The notes under the pieces are model-generated. The model searched no databases. It saw only the letters and a program-made list of their open reading frames with translations, and was not told the origin of the DNA. From NCBI GenBank assembly GCA_964528575.1, contig CAZGTQ010000105.1, positions 1-40,489 of the forward strand: 40,489 bases of DNA, in the 5' to 3' direction. The DNA is from CAZGTQ01 sp964528575 (GTDB taxonomy: Bacteria; Planctomycetota; UBA1135; GCA-002686595). Of this stretch, positions 25,001 to 33,476 are shown in pieces; within the stretch, counting starts at the first letter, position 1, and each line of letters starts with the position of its first letter. The position numbers and the translations under genes were made by a program.

Positions 25001-28000
25001 ACGTCACTCCGCGCTCGACGACCTGCGGCGGCACGGAGACGCCCTCCGCGCGCGCGCGCCCGAGGGCGGCGAGCGCGAGGCACGACGTCGGCGGGTCGCT
25101 CGTGCGGCCGCGCCCGCTCCAGGCCCAGCCGCCGTCCTGCTGTTGCGCCGCGACGAGCCGCGCGACGAGCGACTGCGCGCGCTCGAACAGTCGCGGGTAC
25201 TCGCGCGAAGAGCGCGCGGCGTCGAAGCCGCCGGCGCGCAGGTACGCGAGCACCGCGCTCACGCCGACCAGGTCGCCCGCCGCCTGGGCGTGCGTCGCGT
25301 CGCGCCCCGGGTCCGGCACGAAGCCGTCCTCGAGCGCCTCGTCGACGAGGAGCCGGCGCACGCCGGGGCCGACCCAGAGCTCGAGCCGGCTCCCGCGGTA
25401 CGAGCCGCCGGCCGGCAGCTCGAGCCAGACCGTGCGGCTCGCCGTCAAGCGGCCGCTCGCGCTCGCGCTGACCTCGAGGCCCCACGGGACGACCGGCAGC
25501 GCGCGCGCGACGCGGTCGGAGAGCTCGCGGCCGCCGAGCCGCGCGTCGAGCTCGAGCTCGACGCCGTACGTCGCGACGAGCGGCACCGGCTGCACCGCGT
25601 CGAAGACGTGCTCGGTGACGCCGGGGCCGAGCTCGAACGTCGCGGGCACGACGAGCTTGTCGTCGCCGGCGACGAGGCGCAACCGCAGGCTCGCGGTCCC
25701 GCTCGCGCCGGTCAGGTTGTGCACGCGCGCGACGAAGCGCGGCTCGTCGCCCTCGGTCAGCGCGCCGGGCGCCTTCAGCTCGACGAACAGCTCCGCGCGC
25801 GTGACGAACGACGCCTCCGCCGCGCCGACGACGGTCTCGGGCGTCGTGCCGCGGCTCGTGATGCGCCAGCGCGTGCTGCGCTCGGGCAGCGCGAAGCGCA
25901 CCTCGGCGCGGCCATCCGCGTCGGTGCGCACGTCCGCGCGCCAGAACGCGGTCTCGGCGAGCAGCTCCGCGCGCGCGGCGTCGTCTTCGCCCGCGTTGGC
26001 CCTGACCCGGCCGCCCATGCGACCGCCGAACTTCCCCCCGGCGCCGCCGCCGAGGCCGATCGCATCGCTCGGCCCCGGCACTTCGGCCTTCGCCGCCGCC
26101 GGCGGCGCGCCGTGACCGACGAAGAAATCGTTCGCGCCTTCCGTCGCGCCGTCGCTGATGAGCACGTCGAGCAGCTCGTCGCGCCGCGCGCGCAGGTCCT
26201 GCTCGACGCGCCGACGCTCGGACTCCGCGAGCACCGCCGCCGCGATCGTCGTCGTGCGGCCCTCGTAGCGGAACGTGCAGCTCGAGGTCGTGCGCATCGC
26301 CGCCGCGCGCCGCGTGCCTTCGCCGAAGAACGCGGTCGGATCCGCGAGCGTGTCGGGGTAGCGCTCGAACAGCGCGGCGTCGACGACGGCGAGCGAGAGC
26401 TCCGCCTCGACCGGCCGGCCGAGCTGGTCGGTGACGCGCACGCTCACGCGCGCCTCCTCGCCCGGCGCGTAGGCGTCGCGCGACGGCTCGAGCGCGATCG
26501 TCAGCCGGCGCGCGACCTCGTACTCGACCGTCGCCGTGTGGAAGCGGTTCGCGTCCATCATCGACGCGGAGAGGGCGAAGTTCGGGAAGTGCGCGTGATC
26601 GACGGCGAAGCGCAGCTCGTTCGAGCCGCGCTCGACGCGCACGAGCTCGTAGTCGAGCACCCCCTCGCCCTCGTACGTGACGAGCGCGAGCCCGCTCCCC
26701 GCCCGGTTGTGCAGGACGACCCGCGCATCGGCGCCGACCTCGAGCCGCAGGTCGTCCGCGAGCAGCCGCAGCTTCACGTCGTCCTCGTCGCCCGAGACGA
26801 GCAGCGACAGCGTCGCGTGGACCGGGTTCCCGAAGCGGTCGGTCCCCTCGGCGCGCAGCACGTAGTGGCCGCCCTTCGCGATCGTGAGCGCGCGGTGCGC
26901 CTCGCCGTCCTGCGCGTCCGTGGCGAGATCGTGCGTCTCGACGAGCCGCTCGATCCAGCGCCCGCGCTCGCGCGACTCGCGCCGCAGCACCGACAGCTTC
27001 ATCGCGCGCTCCGCCGGATCGCCGTCGGGCTCGCGCGCGCGCAGCGTCACGTCGAACGGCTCGCCCGCGAGCACGACGCCGCGCGTCGTCTCCAGCGTCG
27101 CCTCGTAGCCGCGGATCGCGAGCCAGATCGTCGTCGCCGCCGACACGCTCTCCTCGAGCAGCGTCGCCGAGACCGAGAGCGCGCCCTCGAGCGCGAGGTC
27201 GCGCGTCGCGAGCTCGACCTCCGCGCGGCCCTTTGCATCGGTGCGCACGTCCTCGACGCGGCCGTCGGGCAGCGCGAAACGCACCGGCGCGTCCGCGACC
27301 GGCTCGCCGTAGTACCACGCCGCCCGCACGACGAGGGGCACGCTCTCGCCGCGGTACACGACATCGCGCTCGACGTCGAACACGAGCTCGATCGGCTCGA
27401 GCCGGTACTCCTCGACGCGGAACGACCCCTGGAACGTCGGACCGCCCGGGCGCTCGCAGCGCACGGTCCACGTGCCCGTCGGCGCGTACCGGTCGAGCTC
27501 GAACGTGTCCGCGAGCGTCCCGAAGTCGGAGAGCGCGATCTCGCTCGCGTGCATCGAGCGCCCCTGGCTGTCGGACACGCGCACGTTGTACGGCGCGCCG
27601 CTCTCGAACGCGTACGCGCCGTCGACGACGTCGCGGACGATCGCGCGCAGGTGCACGACCTGGCCGGGGCGATACGCCGGACGGTCGGTGTACACGTACC
27701 CGCGCGGCGAGAGCCCGGCGGACGCGCCCAGCCCGGCGATCGAGAGCCCGTCGGACGCGACGTGGCCGTCCTTCAGCGCGAGCACGCGCACGCCGTTCGC
27801 GGCCGCGAGCTCGTCGAGCACGAGGCGCGCGACGCCGTCGACGTCCGTCGTCGCGACGGCGACCGCGGGCGCGTCCGCGGTGCCGAGGTGCCCCGGCAGC
27901 GCCGCGAGCACGCGCACCCCCGCGGCGGGCGCGGACGCGAGCATGTCCTGCGCGAACACGAAGATCTCGCGCCGCGAGCTCTTCACGATCACGTCGACGT

Positions 28001-30002
28001 CGCTGCGCACGCACAGCGTCGTCGCGCGCAGCTCGCCGGCGATCGCGGTGACGACCCACACGCCCGGGCCCTCGACCGGGAGCTCGATCGTCTGCTCGAT
28101 CGGCGCATGGGGCCGGTAGCCCGTCACGTCGACCTCGAACGTCGCGTCGGGCGCGATCAGGTCGAGGTCGAGCTGCTCGACGTCGCGGTTCGTCAGGTGC
28201 TTGCGGAAGTACGCCTCGAGGTCGAGCCGGTACAGCTCGACCGTGAGCCCCTCGACGTTGCGCACGTGCGCCGTCACGGCCGCGGGCTCGTTCGTGCGGC
28301 GCACGCGCTCGGTGACGAGCGTCAGCTCCTCGGTCAACAGGAGCGCGAGCCGCGCGCGCGCCCGGGCCGCCCACGGCTCCAAGGCGCACTGGCGGTAGGC
28401 GGCGATCGCCTCCTCGAGCTCGCCGAGCTCGGTCTCGAGCAGGAGCGCGATGCGGTACAGCGCCTCGGACGCCTCGCTCGTCTGAGGGTACTTGCCGGCG
28501 AGCTTGCGCCATTGCGCGATCGCCGCCCGAAACAGCGGCTCGAGCTCCGCGCTCTCCGCGCTCTGGTCCGCGCGCCGCGCCTCGGCCTCCTCGACGTACA
28601 GCAGGCCGAGGTCGAGCATCACGCGGGTGACGCGCGCGTCGAGCGGGTGCGCCTCGAGGAAGCGCGTCCACGCGCGGCGCGCCTCGTCGTGCTCGCCCTC
28701 GGCGCGGTGCTCGGCGCCGATCGCGTGCTCGCTGTCGACGATCGCGCGCTGCGCGTCCGCCCAGCTCGGCCCGGTCGGGAACCGCCGCACATACTCCGAG
28801 AAGATCACGATCGCGTCCGCGTGGCTGCCCTGGCCCGCGCGGATGCGCCCGCGCTCGAAGAGGGCCCGCATCGCCAGCTCGAGCGCCTGCTCGCCCTCCT
28901 GGTCGCTCGCGCGCTCGAGGAGCTCGCCGTACGCGCGGAACGCGTCCTCGTCGCGACCGATGTCCTGCAGGAGCCGCGCGATGCGCGCGCCGGCCTCGAG
29001 CGCGCGCGGATGTCCCTCGAAGCGCGCGAGGAAGCGCTCGAGCGCCGCGATCGCGAGCGGCGTGCGAGCAGCGTCCTTCTCCGGCCACGTCTGCGACACC
29101 GCGAACGCCGCGTCGCCCTGGAGCTCGCTCAGGCGCGCCCGCTCGGCGTCGTCGTCCGCGACCTCGTGCCCCGCCCACGGACCGCGCCCCGCGCGCGCGT
29201 CGTCGATCGTCGCGACGAGGTCCTCGAACGCCCGCCGCGCACCGGTCGGATCGCCCGACGCGAGCCGGCACGCGCCGAGCCGGTACAGGACGCGGAACAG
29301 GCGCTCGCCCGGCCCCTCGTCCGCCGCCTTCGCCGACCGGCGCGGATCGAACTCGACGAGGTACGCCTCGAAGTCGCGGATCGCCTCGCCCCAGCGCTGC
29401 ATCGCCTGCATGCACGCGCCCATCCCGAAGCGCGCCTCCTCGCGCACGTCGCGCGGCGCCTCGAGATCGAGCACCTTCGCGTAGAGCTGGTACGCCCGCG
29501 CGTAGTCGGGATCCGCCGCGTCGGGGCGCGAGAGGTCGCGCTCGGCCGACAGCTCGTCCGCGAAGCGCAGGTACGTCTCGGCGAGCTCGCGCTTGCGCTC
29601 GGCGGAGAGCAGCGCGCGCGCCTCCTCCTCCCAGATCCGCTCGGCCTCCTCGAAGCGCCGGCCCTCGCGGTGGAGCTCCGCGAGCTGGAAGCGCGCCTTC
29701 GCGCGCCAGCGGCTGTCGGAAAAGCGCGCGAGCAGCTCCTCGAACGCCGCCGAGCTCTGCGCGGCGTCGCCCGCCTCGCGGTGCGCGACGCCTTCGAGAT
29801 ACAGCCACGTTTCCGTCTGATCCGGGCTCTTCGCCTTCAGCTCGGCGAGCGCGGCGAGCGCGTCGTCGTACCGGCCGTCGACCATCGCCGTGCGGACGGC
29901 GTCGGGGAAGACCGGCAGGCCGCTCTGGGCGCGCGCGGCGGTCGGCGCGAGAACGGCGGCGGCGAGGGCGAGGAGCGGGGCGAGCGCTGCGATCCGGTGC
30001 AT
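22065..30002 (-). CDS. Giant alpha-2-macroglobulin/TPR protein without thioester
   Basis: The 2645-residue protein starts with a signal peptide (MHRIAALAPLLALAAAVLAP). Residues about 30-560 are TPR-like helical repeats. MG domains follow from about 575, with the MG2 signature TDRPAYRPGQ near 768-778. A Gly-rich stretch with several K-F-G-G-R/M-G-G-R units lies near 1314-1337. The A2M domain is near 1350-1395 (AFWRADVRTDADGRAEVRF, STRWRIT). A terpenoid-cyclase-like domain near 1617-1631 has QQQDGGWAW. The usual C-x-E-Q thioester is absent anywhere in the protein. A second TPR block (about 2054-2394) and a repeat of the MG1-MG3-like part (about 2395-2580) close the protein. A role as peptidase trap or envelope scaffold is inference. 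A start at the nearby in-frame TTG (30017) would add five residues. Confidence 0.9.
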   Translation of the reverse strand: MHRIAALAPLLALAAAVLAPTAARAQSGLPVFPDAVRTAMVDGRYDDALAALAELKAKSPDQTETWLYLEGVAHREAGDAAQSSAAFEELLARFSDSRWRAKARFQLAELHREGRRFEEAERIWEEEARALLSAERKRELAETYLRFADELSAERDLSRPDAADPDYARAYQLYAKVLDLEAPRDVREEARFGMGACMQAMQRWGEAIRDFEAYLVEFDPRRSAKAADEGPGERLFRVLYRLGACRLASGDPTGARRAFEDLVATIDDARAGRGPWAGHEVADDDAERARLSELQGDAAFAVSQTWPEKDAARTPLAIAALERFLARFEGHPRALEAGARIARLLQDIGRDEDAFRAYGELLERASDQEGEQALELAMRALFERGRIRAGQGSHADAIVIFSEYVRRFPTGPSWADAQRAIVDSEHAIGAEHRAEGEHDEARRAWTRFLEAHPLDARVTRVMLDLGLLYVEEAEARRADQSAESAELEPLFRAAIAQWRKLAGKYPQTSEASEALYRIALLLETELGELEEAIAAYRQCALEPWAARARARLALLLTEELTLVTERVRRTNEPAAVTAHVRNVEGLTVELYRLDLEAYFRKHLTNRDVEQLDLDLIAPDATFEVDVTGYRPHAPIEQTIELPVEGPGVWVVTAIAGELRATTLCVRSDVDVIVKSSRREIFVFAQDMLASAPAAGVRVLAALPGHLGTADAPAVAVATTDVDGVARLVLDELAAANGVRVLALKDGHVASDGLSIAGLGASAGLSPRGYVYTDRPAYRPGQVVHLRAIVRDVVDGAYAFESGAPYNVRVSDSQGRSMHASEIALSDFGTLADTFELDRYAPTGTWTVRCERPGGPTFQGSFRVEEYRLEPIELVFDVERDVVYRGESVPLVVRAAWYYGEPVADAPVRFALPDGRVEDVRTDAKGRAEVELATRDLALEGALSVSATLLEESVSAATTIWLAIRGYEATLETTRGVVLAGEPFDVTLRAREPDGDPAERAMKLSVLRRESRERGRWIERLVETHDLATDAQDGEAHRALTIAKGGHYVLRAEGTDRFGNPVHATLSLLVSGDEDDVKLRLLADDLRLEVGADARVVLHNRAGSGLALVTYEGEGVLDYELVRVERGSNELRFAVDHAHFPNFALSASMMDANRFHTATVEYEVARRLTIALEPSRDAYAPGEEARVSVRVTDQLGRPVEAELSLAVVDAALFERYPDTLADPTAFFGEGTRRAAAMRTTSSCTFRYEGRTTTIAAAVLAESERRRVEQDLRARRDELLDVLISDGATEGANDFFVGHGAPPAAAKAEVPGPSDAIGLGGGAGGKFGGRMGGRVRANAGEDDAARAELLAETAFWRADVRTDADGRAEVRFALPERSTRWRITSRGTTPETVVGAAEASFVTRAELFVELKAPGALTEGDEPRFVARVHNLTGASGTASLRLRLVAGDDKLVVPATFELGPGVTEHVFDAVQPVPLVATYGVELELDARLGGRELSDRVARALPVVPWGLEVSASASGRLTASRTVWLELPAGGSYRGSRLELWVGPGVRRLLVDEALEDGFVPDPGRDATHAQAAGDLVGVSAVLAYLRAGGFDAARSSREYPRLFERAQSLVARLVAAQQQDGGWAWSGRGRTSDPPTSCLALAALGRARAEGVSVPPQVVERGVTFAQNAFRGASQQADELKAMIQWALALHDAADFGALNRLHRLRQSLSPAALAYATLALAELGRVPMAAELAERLESSELVTAVQASGGLRCTWSVVDNTTFHRAPLEMTALALLALQSARPSSPRIPEGVETLLAERPWRPARARGFVLAALGDWYGRVERRDERGTVAIRLDGRELETIELDGDARGLHVEVPADALDDVRARLDFEVRGNAQPFFVATMRGLTTDVARRDAKGLRIVSHEYYAAAPTYRGKELPTGFSVLGSGRYQTWTNTVDHLPVGEATHARVSFWCLSESNDARAEEEYLVLEVPLPAGARVLAGSVTGTFESFEERDGRLVLQIGRHRGTSTVGYTLVGAMPGSFRALPARVQSAYEPDRSADGEPMELVVLDRGAESPDDYRPTPDELFHLGTRLYDVRELAEANEKLLALYDAWKDELDENRLREVATKLLFLAIEREAAPAIVRFFEVLKEKDPELYVPFDDVVAVGAAYRELEEHERALLIFRATVEETFGKDLQVAGALEAQGELAGAIETLGELWLAFPDLPSVVASYLTIADKLLTKAPSAHSDAKLRAAGLDRAALELSAIVVLQRFLTLYPTDPLAPDAGLNLVSAYVTIEEYETASALAERLAARHSAPEHQDAFLYVQAVADWYLARDDSAVALLERIAEAEYVEESGARRPSDNRQLAWYILGQIWHAAQRPERAIEYYERVDEAFPDAREAIAGFREKRITLEEVTVVRPGELVALDLRHKNVESAELLVYEVDLMTLYLRERNLQDVTRVNLAGIAPVLLKHVELGEGRDLFEHERAVELALDQPGAYLVICRGDELHTSGLVLVSPLELDVRADAVSGRVRVQVTDQASGAYVRDVDVKVVGSNGSDFVSGRTDPRGLFVADGVVGTATVIARLGDDRYAFHRGTQVLGQPEKRMPDATFGNDAGRLGEQAYFENVFHLNEQAQQQRLDSYQQEVDRARLGVQVKRVQ

Positions 30003-30152
30003 GAGGATCCGGTGCAAGAGGTGGTCGGTCCGCGCTGGACGCTCTCGCTCCAACGCCGAGGGGGCACGCGAGTTCAACACGACTCGGGCCGCCAGCGGTT
30101 GAACGGCGTGCGGGGTGCGGGTGTTGGCGGCGGGAGCAGATCGACGAGCTCG

Positions 30153-31895
30153 CTACGGCGCCCGCACGAAGGTCCGGGTCGCGCTCTCGGGCGCGTCGGC
30201 GGCATTTTCGCCGCGGGAGCGGTCGGGAAGGCGGCGGACCTTCCAGCGCAGGGGCTCGCCCGCCGGGAGGTTGCTCCAGAGCTGGGCCGGCACGGCATAG
30301 CGCGGCTCCGTCCCCGCGGCGCCGGCGTGCTCGACGCTGCCGCCGAGGAACGCGCCGTCGGGGCCGACGAGGTAGACGCTCCAGCGCGCGTCCTCGGGCG
30401 TGTCGGGCGGCGGCGTCCAGACGATCTGGGGCGGTGCGGCGAGCACGGCCCCGTCGGGCGGCGCGACGAGCTCGATCTGCGCGTCGGCCGGCGCCACCGC
30501 GGCGCGAACGCCGGCGACGAGCGCGGCCTGGTGCCGGTCGGCCGGCGGCTCGCCGAGCTCGGTCAGCGGCACGACGCGCAGGGCGAAGACCGCCACGCCC
30601 GCTGCCGCGGCCGCGGCCGCGAGCGCGGCGGCGAGGCCGCGTCCCAGGCTCACCCAGCCGGCGGCGACGAGCACCGCGAGCGGCCCGAGGCCGGGCAGGA
30701 GGTAGCGCGCCTGCGCCTGGGCGAACGTCGCGTTGAAGCGCACGTACGCGAGCGCGACGAGCAACGCGACGAGGGCGAGCAGCGCCGAGCCCGCGCCGCG
30801 TCCGGCGCAGGCGCGCGGCCGCGCGAGCCAGCCGAGCGCGCCGAGCGCGAGCAGCCCGAGCGCGAGCCAGCCGGCGGAGCGCGGCGGCGCGTCGCGCGCG
30901 ACCGCGACGGCGCCGACGAACGACTCGAGCGTGAGCGCGGGGAACTTGTGCACGAGCCAGTCGCGGACGTGCTCCTGGGGAACGACGCTCTCGGCGTAGC
31001 CGCGGCGGTGCACTTCGCTCGCGAGGGGCTCGCCGTAGAGCGCGACGTTGCGCGCGAAGAACGGCCCGGCGAGCAGCGCGGCGACGCCGGCGAGCACGAG
31101 CCCGTCGACGAACGCCGCGCGCCGCGCAGACGCGCGCGCCACGGCGACGAGCGCGACGAGCCCGGCGACGGGGACGAGGAAGAGCGCCGTCAGCTTCGTC
31201 GCGAGCGCCAGGCCGAGCAGGACGCCCGCGGCGAGCGCGCGCCGGCGCGTCGTCCCGTCGAGCGCGATGCGCGCGAGCACGAGCGTGCACGCGGTGGCCA
31301 GCGTCGTCGCGAGACTGCCGTTGTCGAGCACCCCGTGCGCGGACCACCAGACGGGCGCGCTCGCGAGCGCGACCGCCGCGGCGCCGGCGACGGCGGGTCG
31401 GTCGGGGTGAACGAGACGCGCGAGCCGGTGCACGAGCACGATCGTGATCGCGCCGAGCACGACCGAGAGCCCGCGCAGGAGCCGCAGCGCGCGCACCTCG
31501 CTCGACACGGGCGCCCGCTCGTCCCATCCGTGCAGCCGCACCAGCGGCGGGAGCGGCTCTCCGGGCGTGTAGCCGCTCGGCGCCGCGACCGGGACGAGGT
31601 CGCCGTTCCCGGTCGCGACCTGCACGCCCGCGAGCAACGCGTAGTACAGCGGCGGATGGTGCCCGAGGTTCTCCTGGTGGTGCGGCGGCCGGCCGAGCTC
31701 GGCGGCGCTGCGGCGCACGAGCGGCAGCTCGCGCACCTCGATCAGGTGCCGCGCGTAGTCGAGGTGGTCCGCCTCGTCCGGCCCCTCGAGCGCGGGCAGC
31801 CGCACGGCGAACGCCGTCGCGAGCGCGCAGTGCAGCGCGACGGCCAGCGCGAGCACGAGACGTCGCGGGCCCGTCGAGCGCGCCTGCCGCGTCAT
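30153..31895 (-). CDS. GT-C-type membrane glycosyltransferase
   Basis: The 580-residue protein has an N-terminal hydrophobic segment followed by the acidic first loop EGPDEADHLDYARHL, then HHQENLGHHPPLYYALLAG. This arrangement (PDE...H.DYA, H-P-P-L-Y-Y) is that of GT-C-fold enzymes such as PMT/ArnT-like or DUF2142 proteins. They take a sugar from a polyprenyl-phosphate carrier at the outer face. About ten to twelve TM segments follow to residue about 430. A soluble tail of about 110 residues (IELVAPPDGAVLAAPPQIVW) looks like a fibronectin-type domain. The ATG overlaps the stop of the methyltransferase gene (ATGA), so translation is coupled. Its stop is 150 bp before the macroglobulin start. 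Acceptor unknown. Confidence 0.82.
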   Translation of the reverse strand: MTRQARSTGPRRLVLALAVALHCALATAFAVRLPALEGPDEADHLDYARHLIEVRELPLVRRSAAELGRPPHHQENLGHHPPLYYALLAGVQVATGNGDLVPVAAPSGYTPGEPLPPLVRLHGWDERAPVSSEVRALRLLRGLSVVLGAITIVLVHRLARLVHPDRPAVAGAAAVALASAPVWWSAHGVLDNGSLATTLATACTLVLARIALDGTTRRRALAAGVLLGLALATKLTALFLVPVAGLVALVAVARASARRAAFVDGLVLAGVAALLAGPFFARNVALYGEPLASEVHRRGYAESVVPQEHVRDWLVHKFPALTLESFVGAVAVARDAPPRSAGWLALGLLALGALGWLARPRACAGRGAGSALLALVALLVALAYVRFNATFAQAQARYLLPGLGPLAVLVAAGWVSLGRGLAAALAAAAAAAGVAVFALRVVPLTELGEPPADRHQAALVAGVRAAVAPADAQIELVAPPDGAVLAAPPQIVWTPPPDTPEDARWSVYLVGPDGAFLGGSVEHAGAAGTEPRYAVPAQLWSNLPAGEPLRWKVRRLPDRSRGENAADAPESATRTFVRAP

Positions 31896-32632
31896 GCCGC
31901 GGGGCGCGCGAGGCCGAGCAGCGAGACGCCGATCGGGAGGTCGCGCCGGGCGAGCCAGTGGCGCTCGGAGGCGAACAGGCGGTAGAGCAGCTCTTCCGCC
32001 GGGCGCGGGAGGCGCAGGCCGAGGTCGGAGCCGCCGCCGTTCTGCGACGTCGCGCGCAGGAACGGGCGCATCATCAGGCGCACCGCGAGGATCGGCGGGA
32101 ACAGGAGGCTGTTGAAGTACGTGAGGCGCTCGAGCTCGAAGCCGGCGGCGACGAGGCGCGACTCGAAATCGGCGCGGGCGTAGCGGCGCTTGTGCTCGGA
32201 GAGCACGTCCTGGCGGCCCCACAACAGGCCGAGCGCGGGAACCGACGCCAGGAGCCGTCCCTCGGGGCGCAGGACGCGGCGGCAGGCGCGCAGCGCGCGC
32301 TCGTCCTCGACGAGGTGCTCGAGCACGTCGAGCGCGCACACGAGGTCGAAGCTCGCGTCCCGGAACGGCGGGCGCGTCGCGTCGGCCTGGACGCAGGACG
32401 CGCCGCCGCTGCGGCACGTCGCGAGCGAGAAACGCGAGACGTCGAGCACCGTCACGCGGCCGCGCGGGGCGAGCACGGGGAGGTTGACGCCCGAGCCCGG
32501 GCCGAGGTCGAGGATGCGCGCGTCGGGCGGGAGCGTGACGTGCTCGTCGAGGACGCGCTCGAAGATGCGGCGACGCGCCCGGAACCACCAGTGGTCGGGC
32601 GCGAGGTGCTCGGCGTGGACGACCTCCCTCAA
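31892..32632 (-). CDS. Class I SAM-dependent methyltransferase
   Basis: The 246-residue product begins at a TTG within TTGA that ends the GT2 gene: L-R-E-V-V-H-A-E-H-L-A-P-D-H-W-W-F. The SAM-binding motif I is ILDLGPGSGVNLPVL, followed by the acidic strand end V-T-V-L-D-V and later V-Q-A-D-A-T-R-P-P-F and CALDVLEHLVEDERAL. LRPEGRLLASVPA is the usual post-motif strand. A C-terminal part SEKRRYARADFESRL-like segment and the hydrophobic NSLLFPPILAVRLMM are common in methyltransferases of glycan clusters. There is no signal peptide, so it acts in the cytoplasm. It lies between a GT2 and a GT-C gene, overlapping both by 4 bp; a lipid-linked sugar is the likely but unproven substrate. Confidence 0.85.
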   Translation of the reverse strand: MREVVHAEHLAPDHWWFRARRRIFERVLDEHVTLPPDARILDLGPGSGVNLPVLAPRGRVTVLDVSRFSLATCRSGGASCVQADATRPPFRDASFDLVCALDVLEHLVEDERALRACRRVLRPEGRLLASVPALGLLWGRQDVLSEHKRRYARADFESRLVAAGFELERLTYFNSLLFPPILAVRLMMRPFLRATSQNGGGSDLGLRLPRPAEELLYRLFASERHWLARRDLPIGVSLLGLARPAA

Positions 32633-33402
32633 CGCACGCTCCGCGCCGACGGCTCGCTCTCGGCCGCCGCGGACGGACGCACGGCGCGCTCGCCGAAGTG
32701 GATGCGGAACCACATGCGCGCGACGGTCCAGAGGGTGCGCGGGACGTGGCTCGGGCGGACCGACGTGCGGCCTGCGATCCGCGGGTAGTGGCGCACGCCC
32801 TTCTCGACCGCCACGTAGCCCATCTGGCGCGTGCGCGCGACGAGCTCCGTGTCGACGAAGAAGTCGTTGCTGTCGATGCGCAGCGTCTCGACGACCTCGC
32901 GCTTGAAGAGCTTGAACGAGCAGTCGACGTCGCGGACGTCGACGCGGAAGAGCACGCGCACGAGCCGGTTGTAGCTCCACGACAGGATGCAGCGCAGCAC
33001 CGAGTCGTAGCGGTAGACGCGGAAGCCGAACACCGCGTCGGCGCCTGTGTCGAGCATGTGTCGGGTCACGTCGCGCATCTCGCGGATGTCGAACTGGCTG
33101 TCCGCGTCCGTGAAGAACACGAGGTCCATCCGCGCGGTCCGAAAGCCCGTCGCGATCGCGCGCCCGTAGCCGAGGTTGCGCGGGTGGTTGCGGACGACGA
33201 GCGTGGGGTGCGCGGCGGCGAGCTCGTCGAGGATCGCCCGCGTACCGTCCTTCGACCCGTCGTCGACGACGATCACCTCGTGGTCGGCGTAGCACGTCGG
33301 CAGGAACCGCAGCGCGTCCTCGACCGCTCGGCGGATGCACGCCTCCTCGTCGTACGCCGGGAGCACGACGGAGATCGACTGGTCGAAGCGGGCGCCGCTC
33401 AT
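32629..33402 (-). CDS. Family 2 glycosyltransferase, polyprenyl-phosphate type
   Basis: The 257-residue protein has the GT-A fold motifs: SISVVLPAYDEEACIRRAVE, EVIVVDDGSKDGTRAIL and the D-x-D-type metal site F-F-T-D-A-D-S-Q-F-D. The sequence continues with VDCSFKLFKREVVETL, which resembles dolichyl/polyprenyl-phosphate sugar synthases (DPM1/GtrB-like). These load a hexose onto polyprenyl phosphate at the inner membrane face. No C-terminal TM segment is present, as in short DPM1-type enzymes. The ATG is preceded at 6 nt by TATGCT, so the gene may start its own transcript. It overlaps the methyltransferase by TTGA. The donor nucleotide sugar cannot be told from sequence. Confidence 0.87.
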   Translation of the reverse strand: MSGARFDQSISVVLPAYDEEACIRRAVEDALRFLPTCYADHEVIVVDDGSKDGTRAILDELAAAHPTLVVRNHPRNLGYGRAIATGFRTARMDLVFFTDADSQFDIREMRDVTRHMLDTGADAVFGFRVYRYDSVLRCILSWSYNRLVRVLFRVDVRDVDCSFKLFKREVVETLRIDSNDFFVDTELVARTRQMGYVAVEKGVRHYPRIAGRTSVRPSHVPRTLWTVARMWFRIHFGERAVRPSAAAESEPSARSVR

Positions 33403-33408
33403 AGGCCC

Positions 33409-33414
33409 AGCATA
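33409..33414 (-). promoter_or_regulatory. -10-like box TATGCT before the GT2 gene
   Basis: GGTATGCT on the minus strand ends 6 nt before the ATG at 33402, the spacing expected if transcription begins at the start codon. The same hexamer precedes the sulfotransferase-like gene. Confidence 0.45.
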
Positions 33415-33476
33415 CCCGCTCCTCCCGCCGCGCCGACCGCGCGCCCTCTGGAGACCCGACCTCTGGTGATACGGGG

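Noticed and set aside
30072..30104. gttcaac/gttgaac inverted repeat before the macroglobulin gene
   Set aside because: Arms are only 7 bp with a 19-nt loop, so an operator cannot be supported over chance.
22065..31527. Very long minus-strand frame running into the OPT gene
   Set aside because: Only its last part, from 22008 down, resembles a protein (OPT). The rest is a shifted reading of the macroglobulin and GT-C genes.
22920..31985. Plus-strand open frame of about 3000 codons opposite the macroglobulin and GT-C genes
   Set aside because: It is an antisense shadow caused by high GC: the residues are Arg/Ala/Glu-biased with no domain, whereas the minus-strand genes show recognisable motifs.
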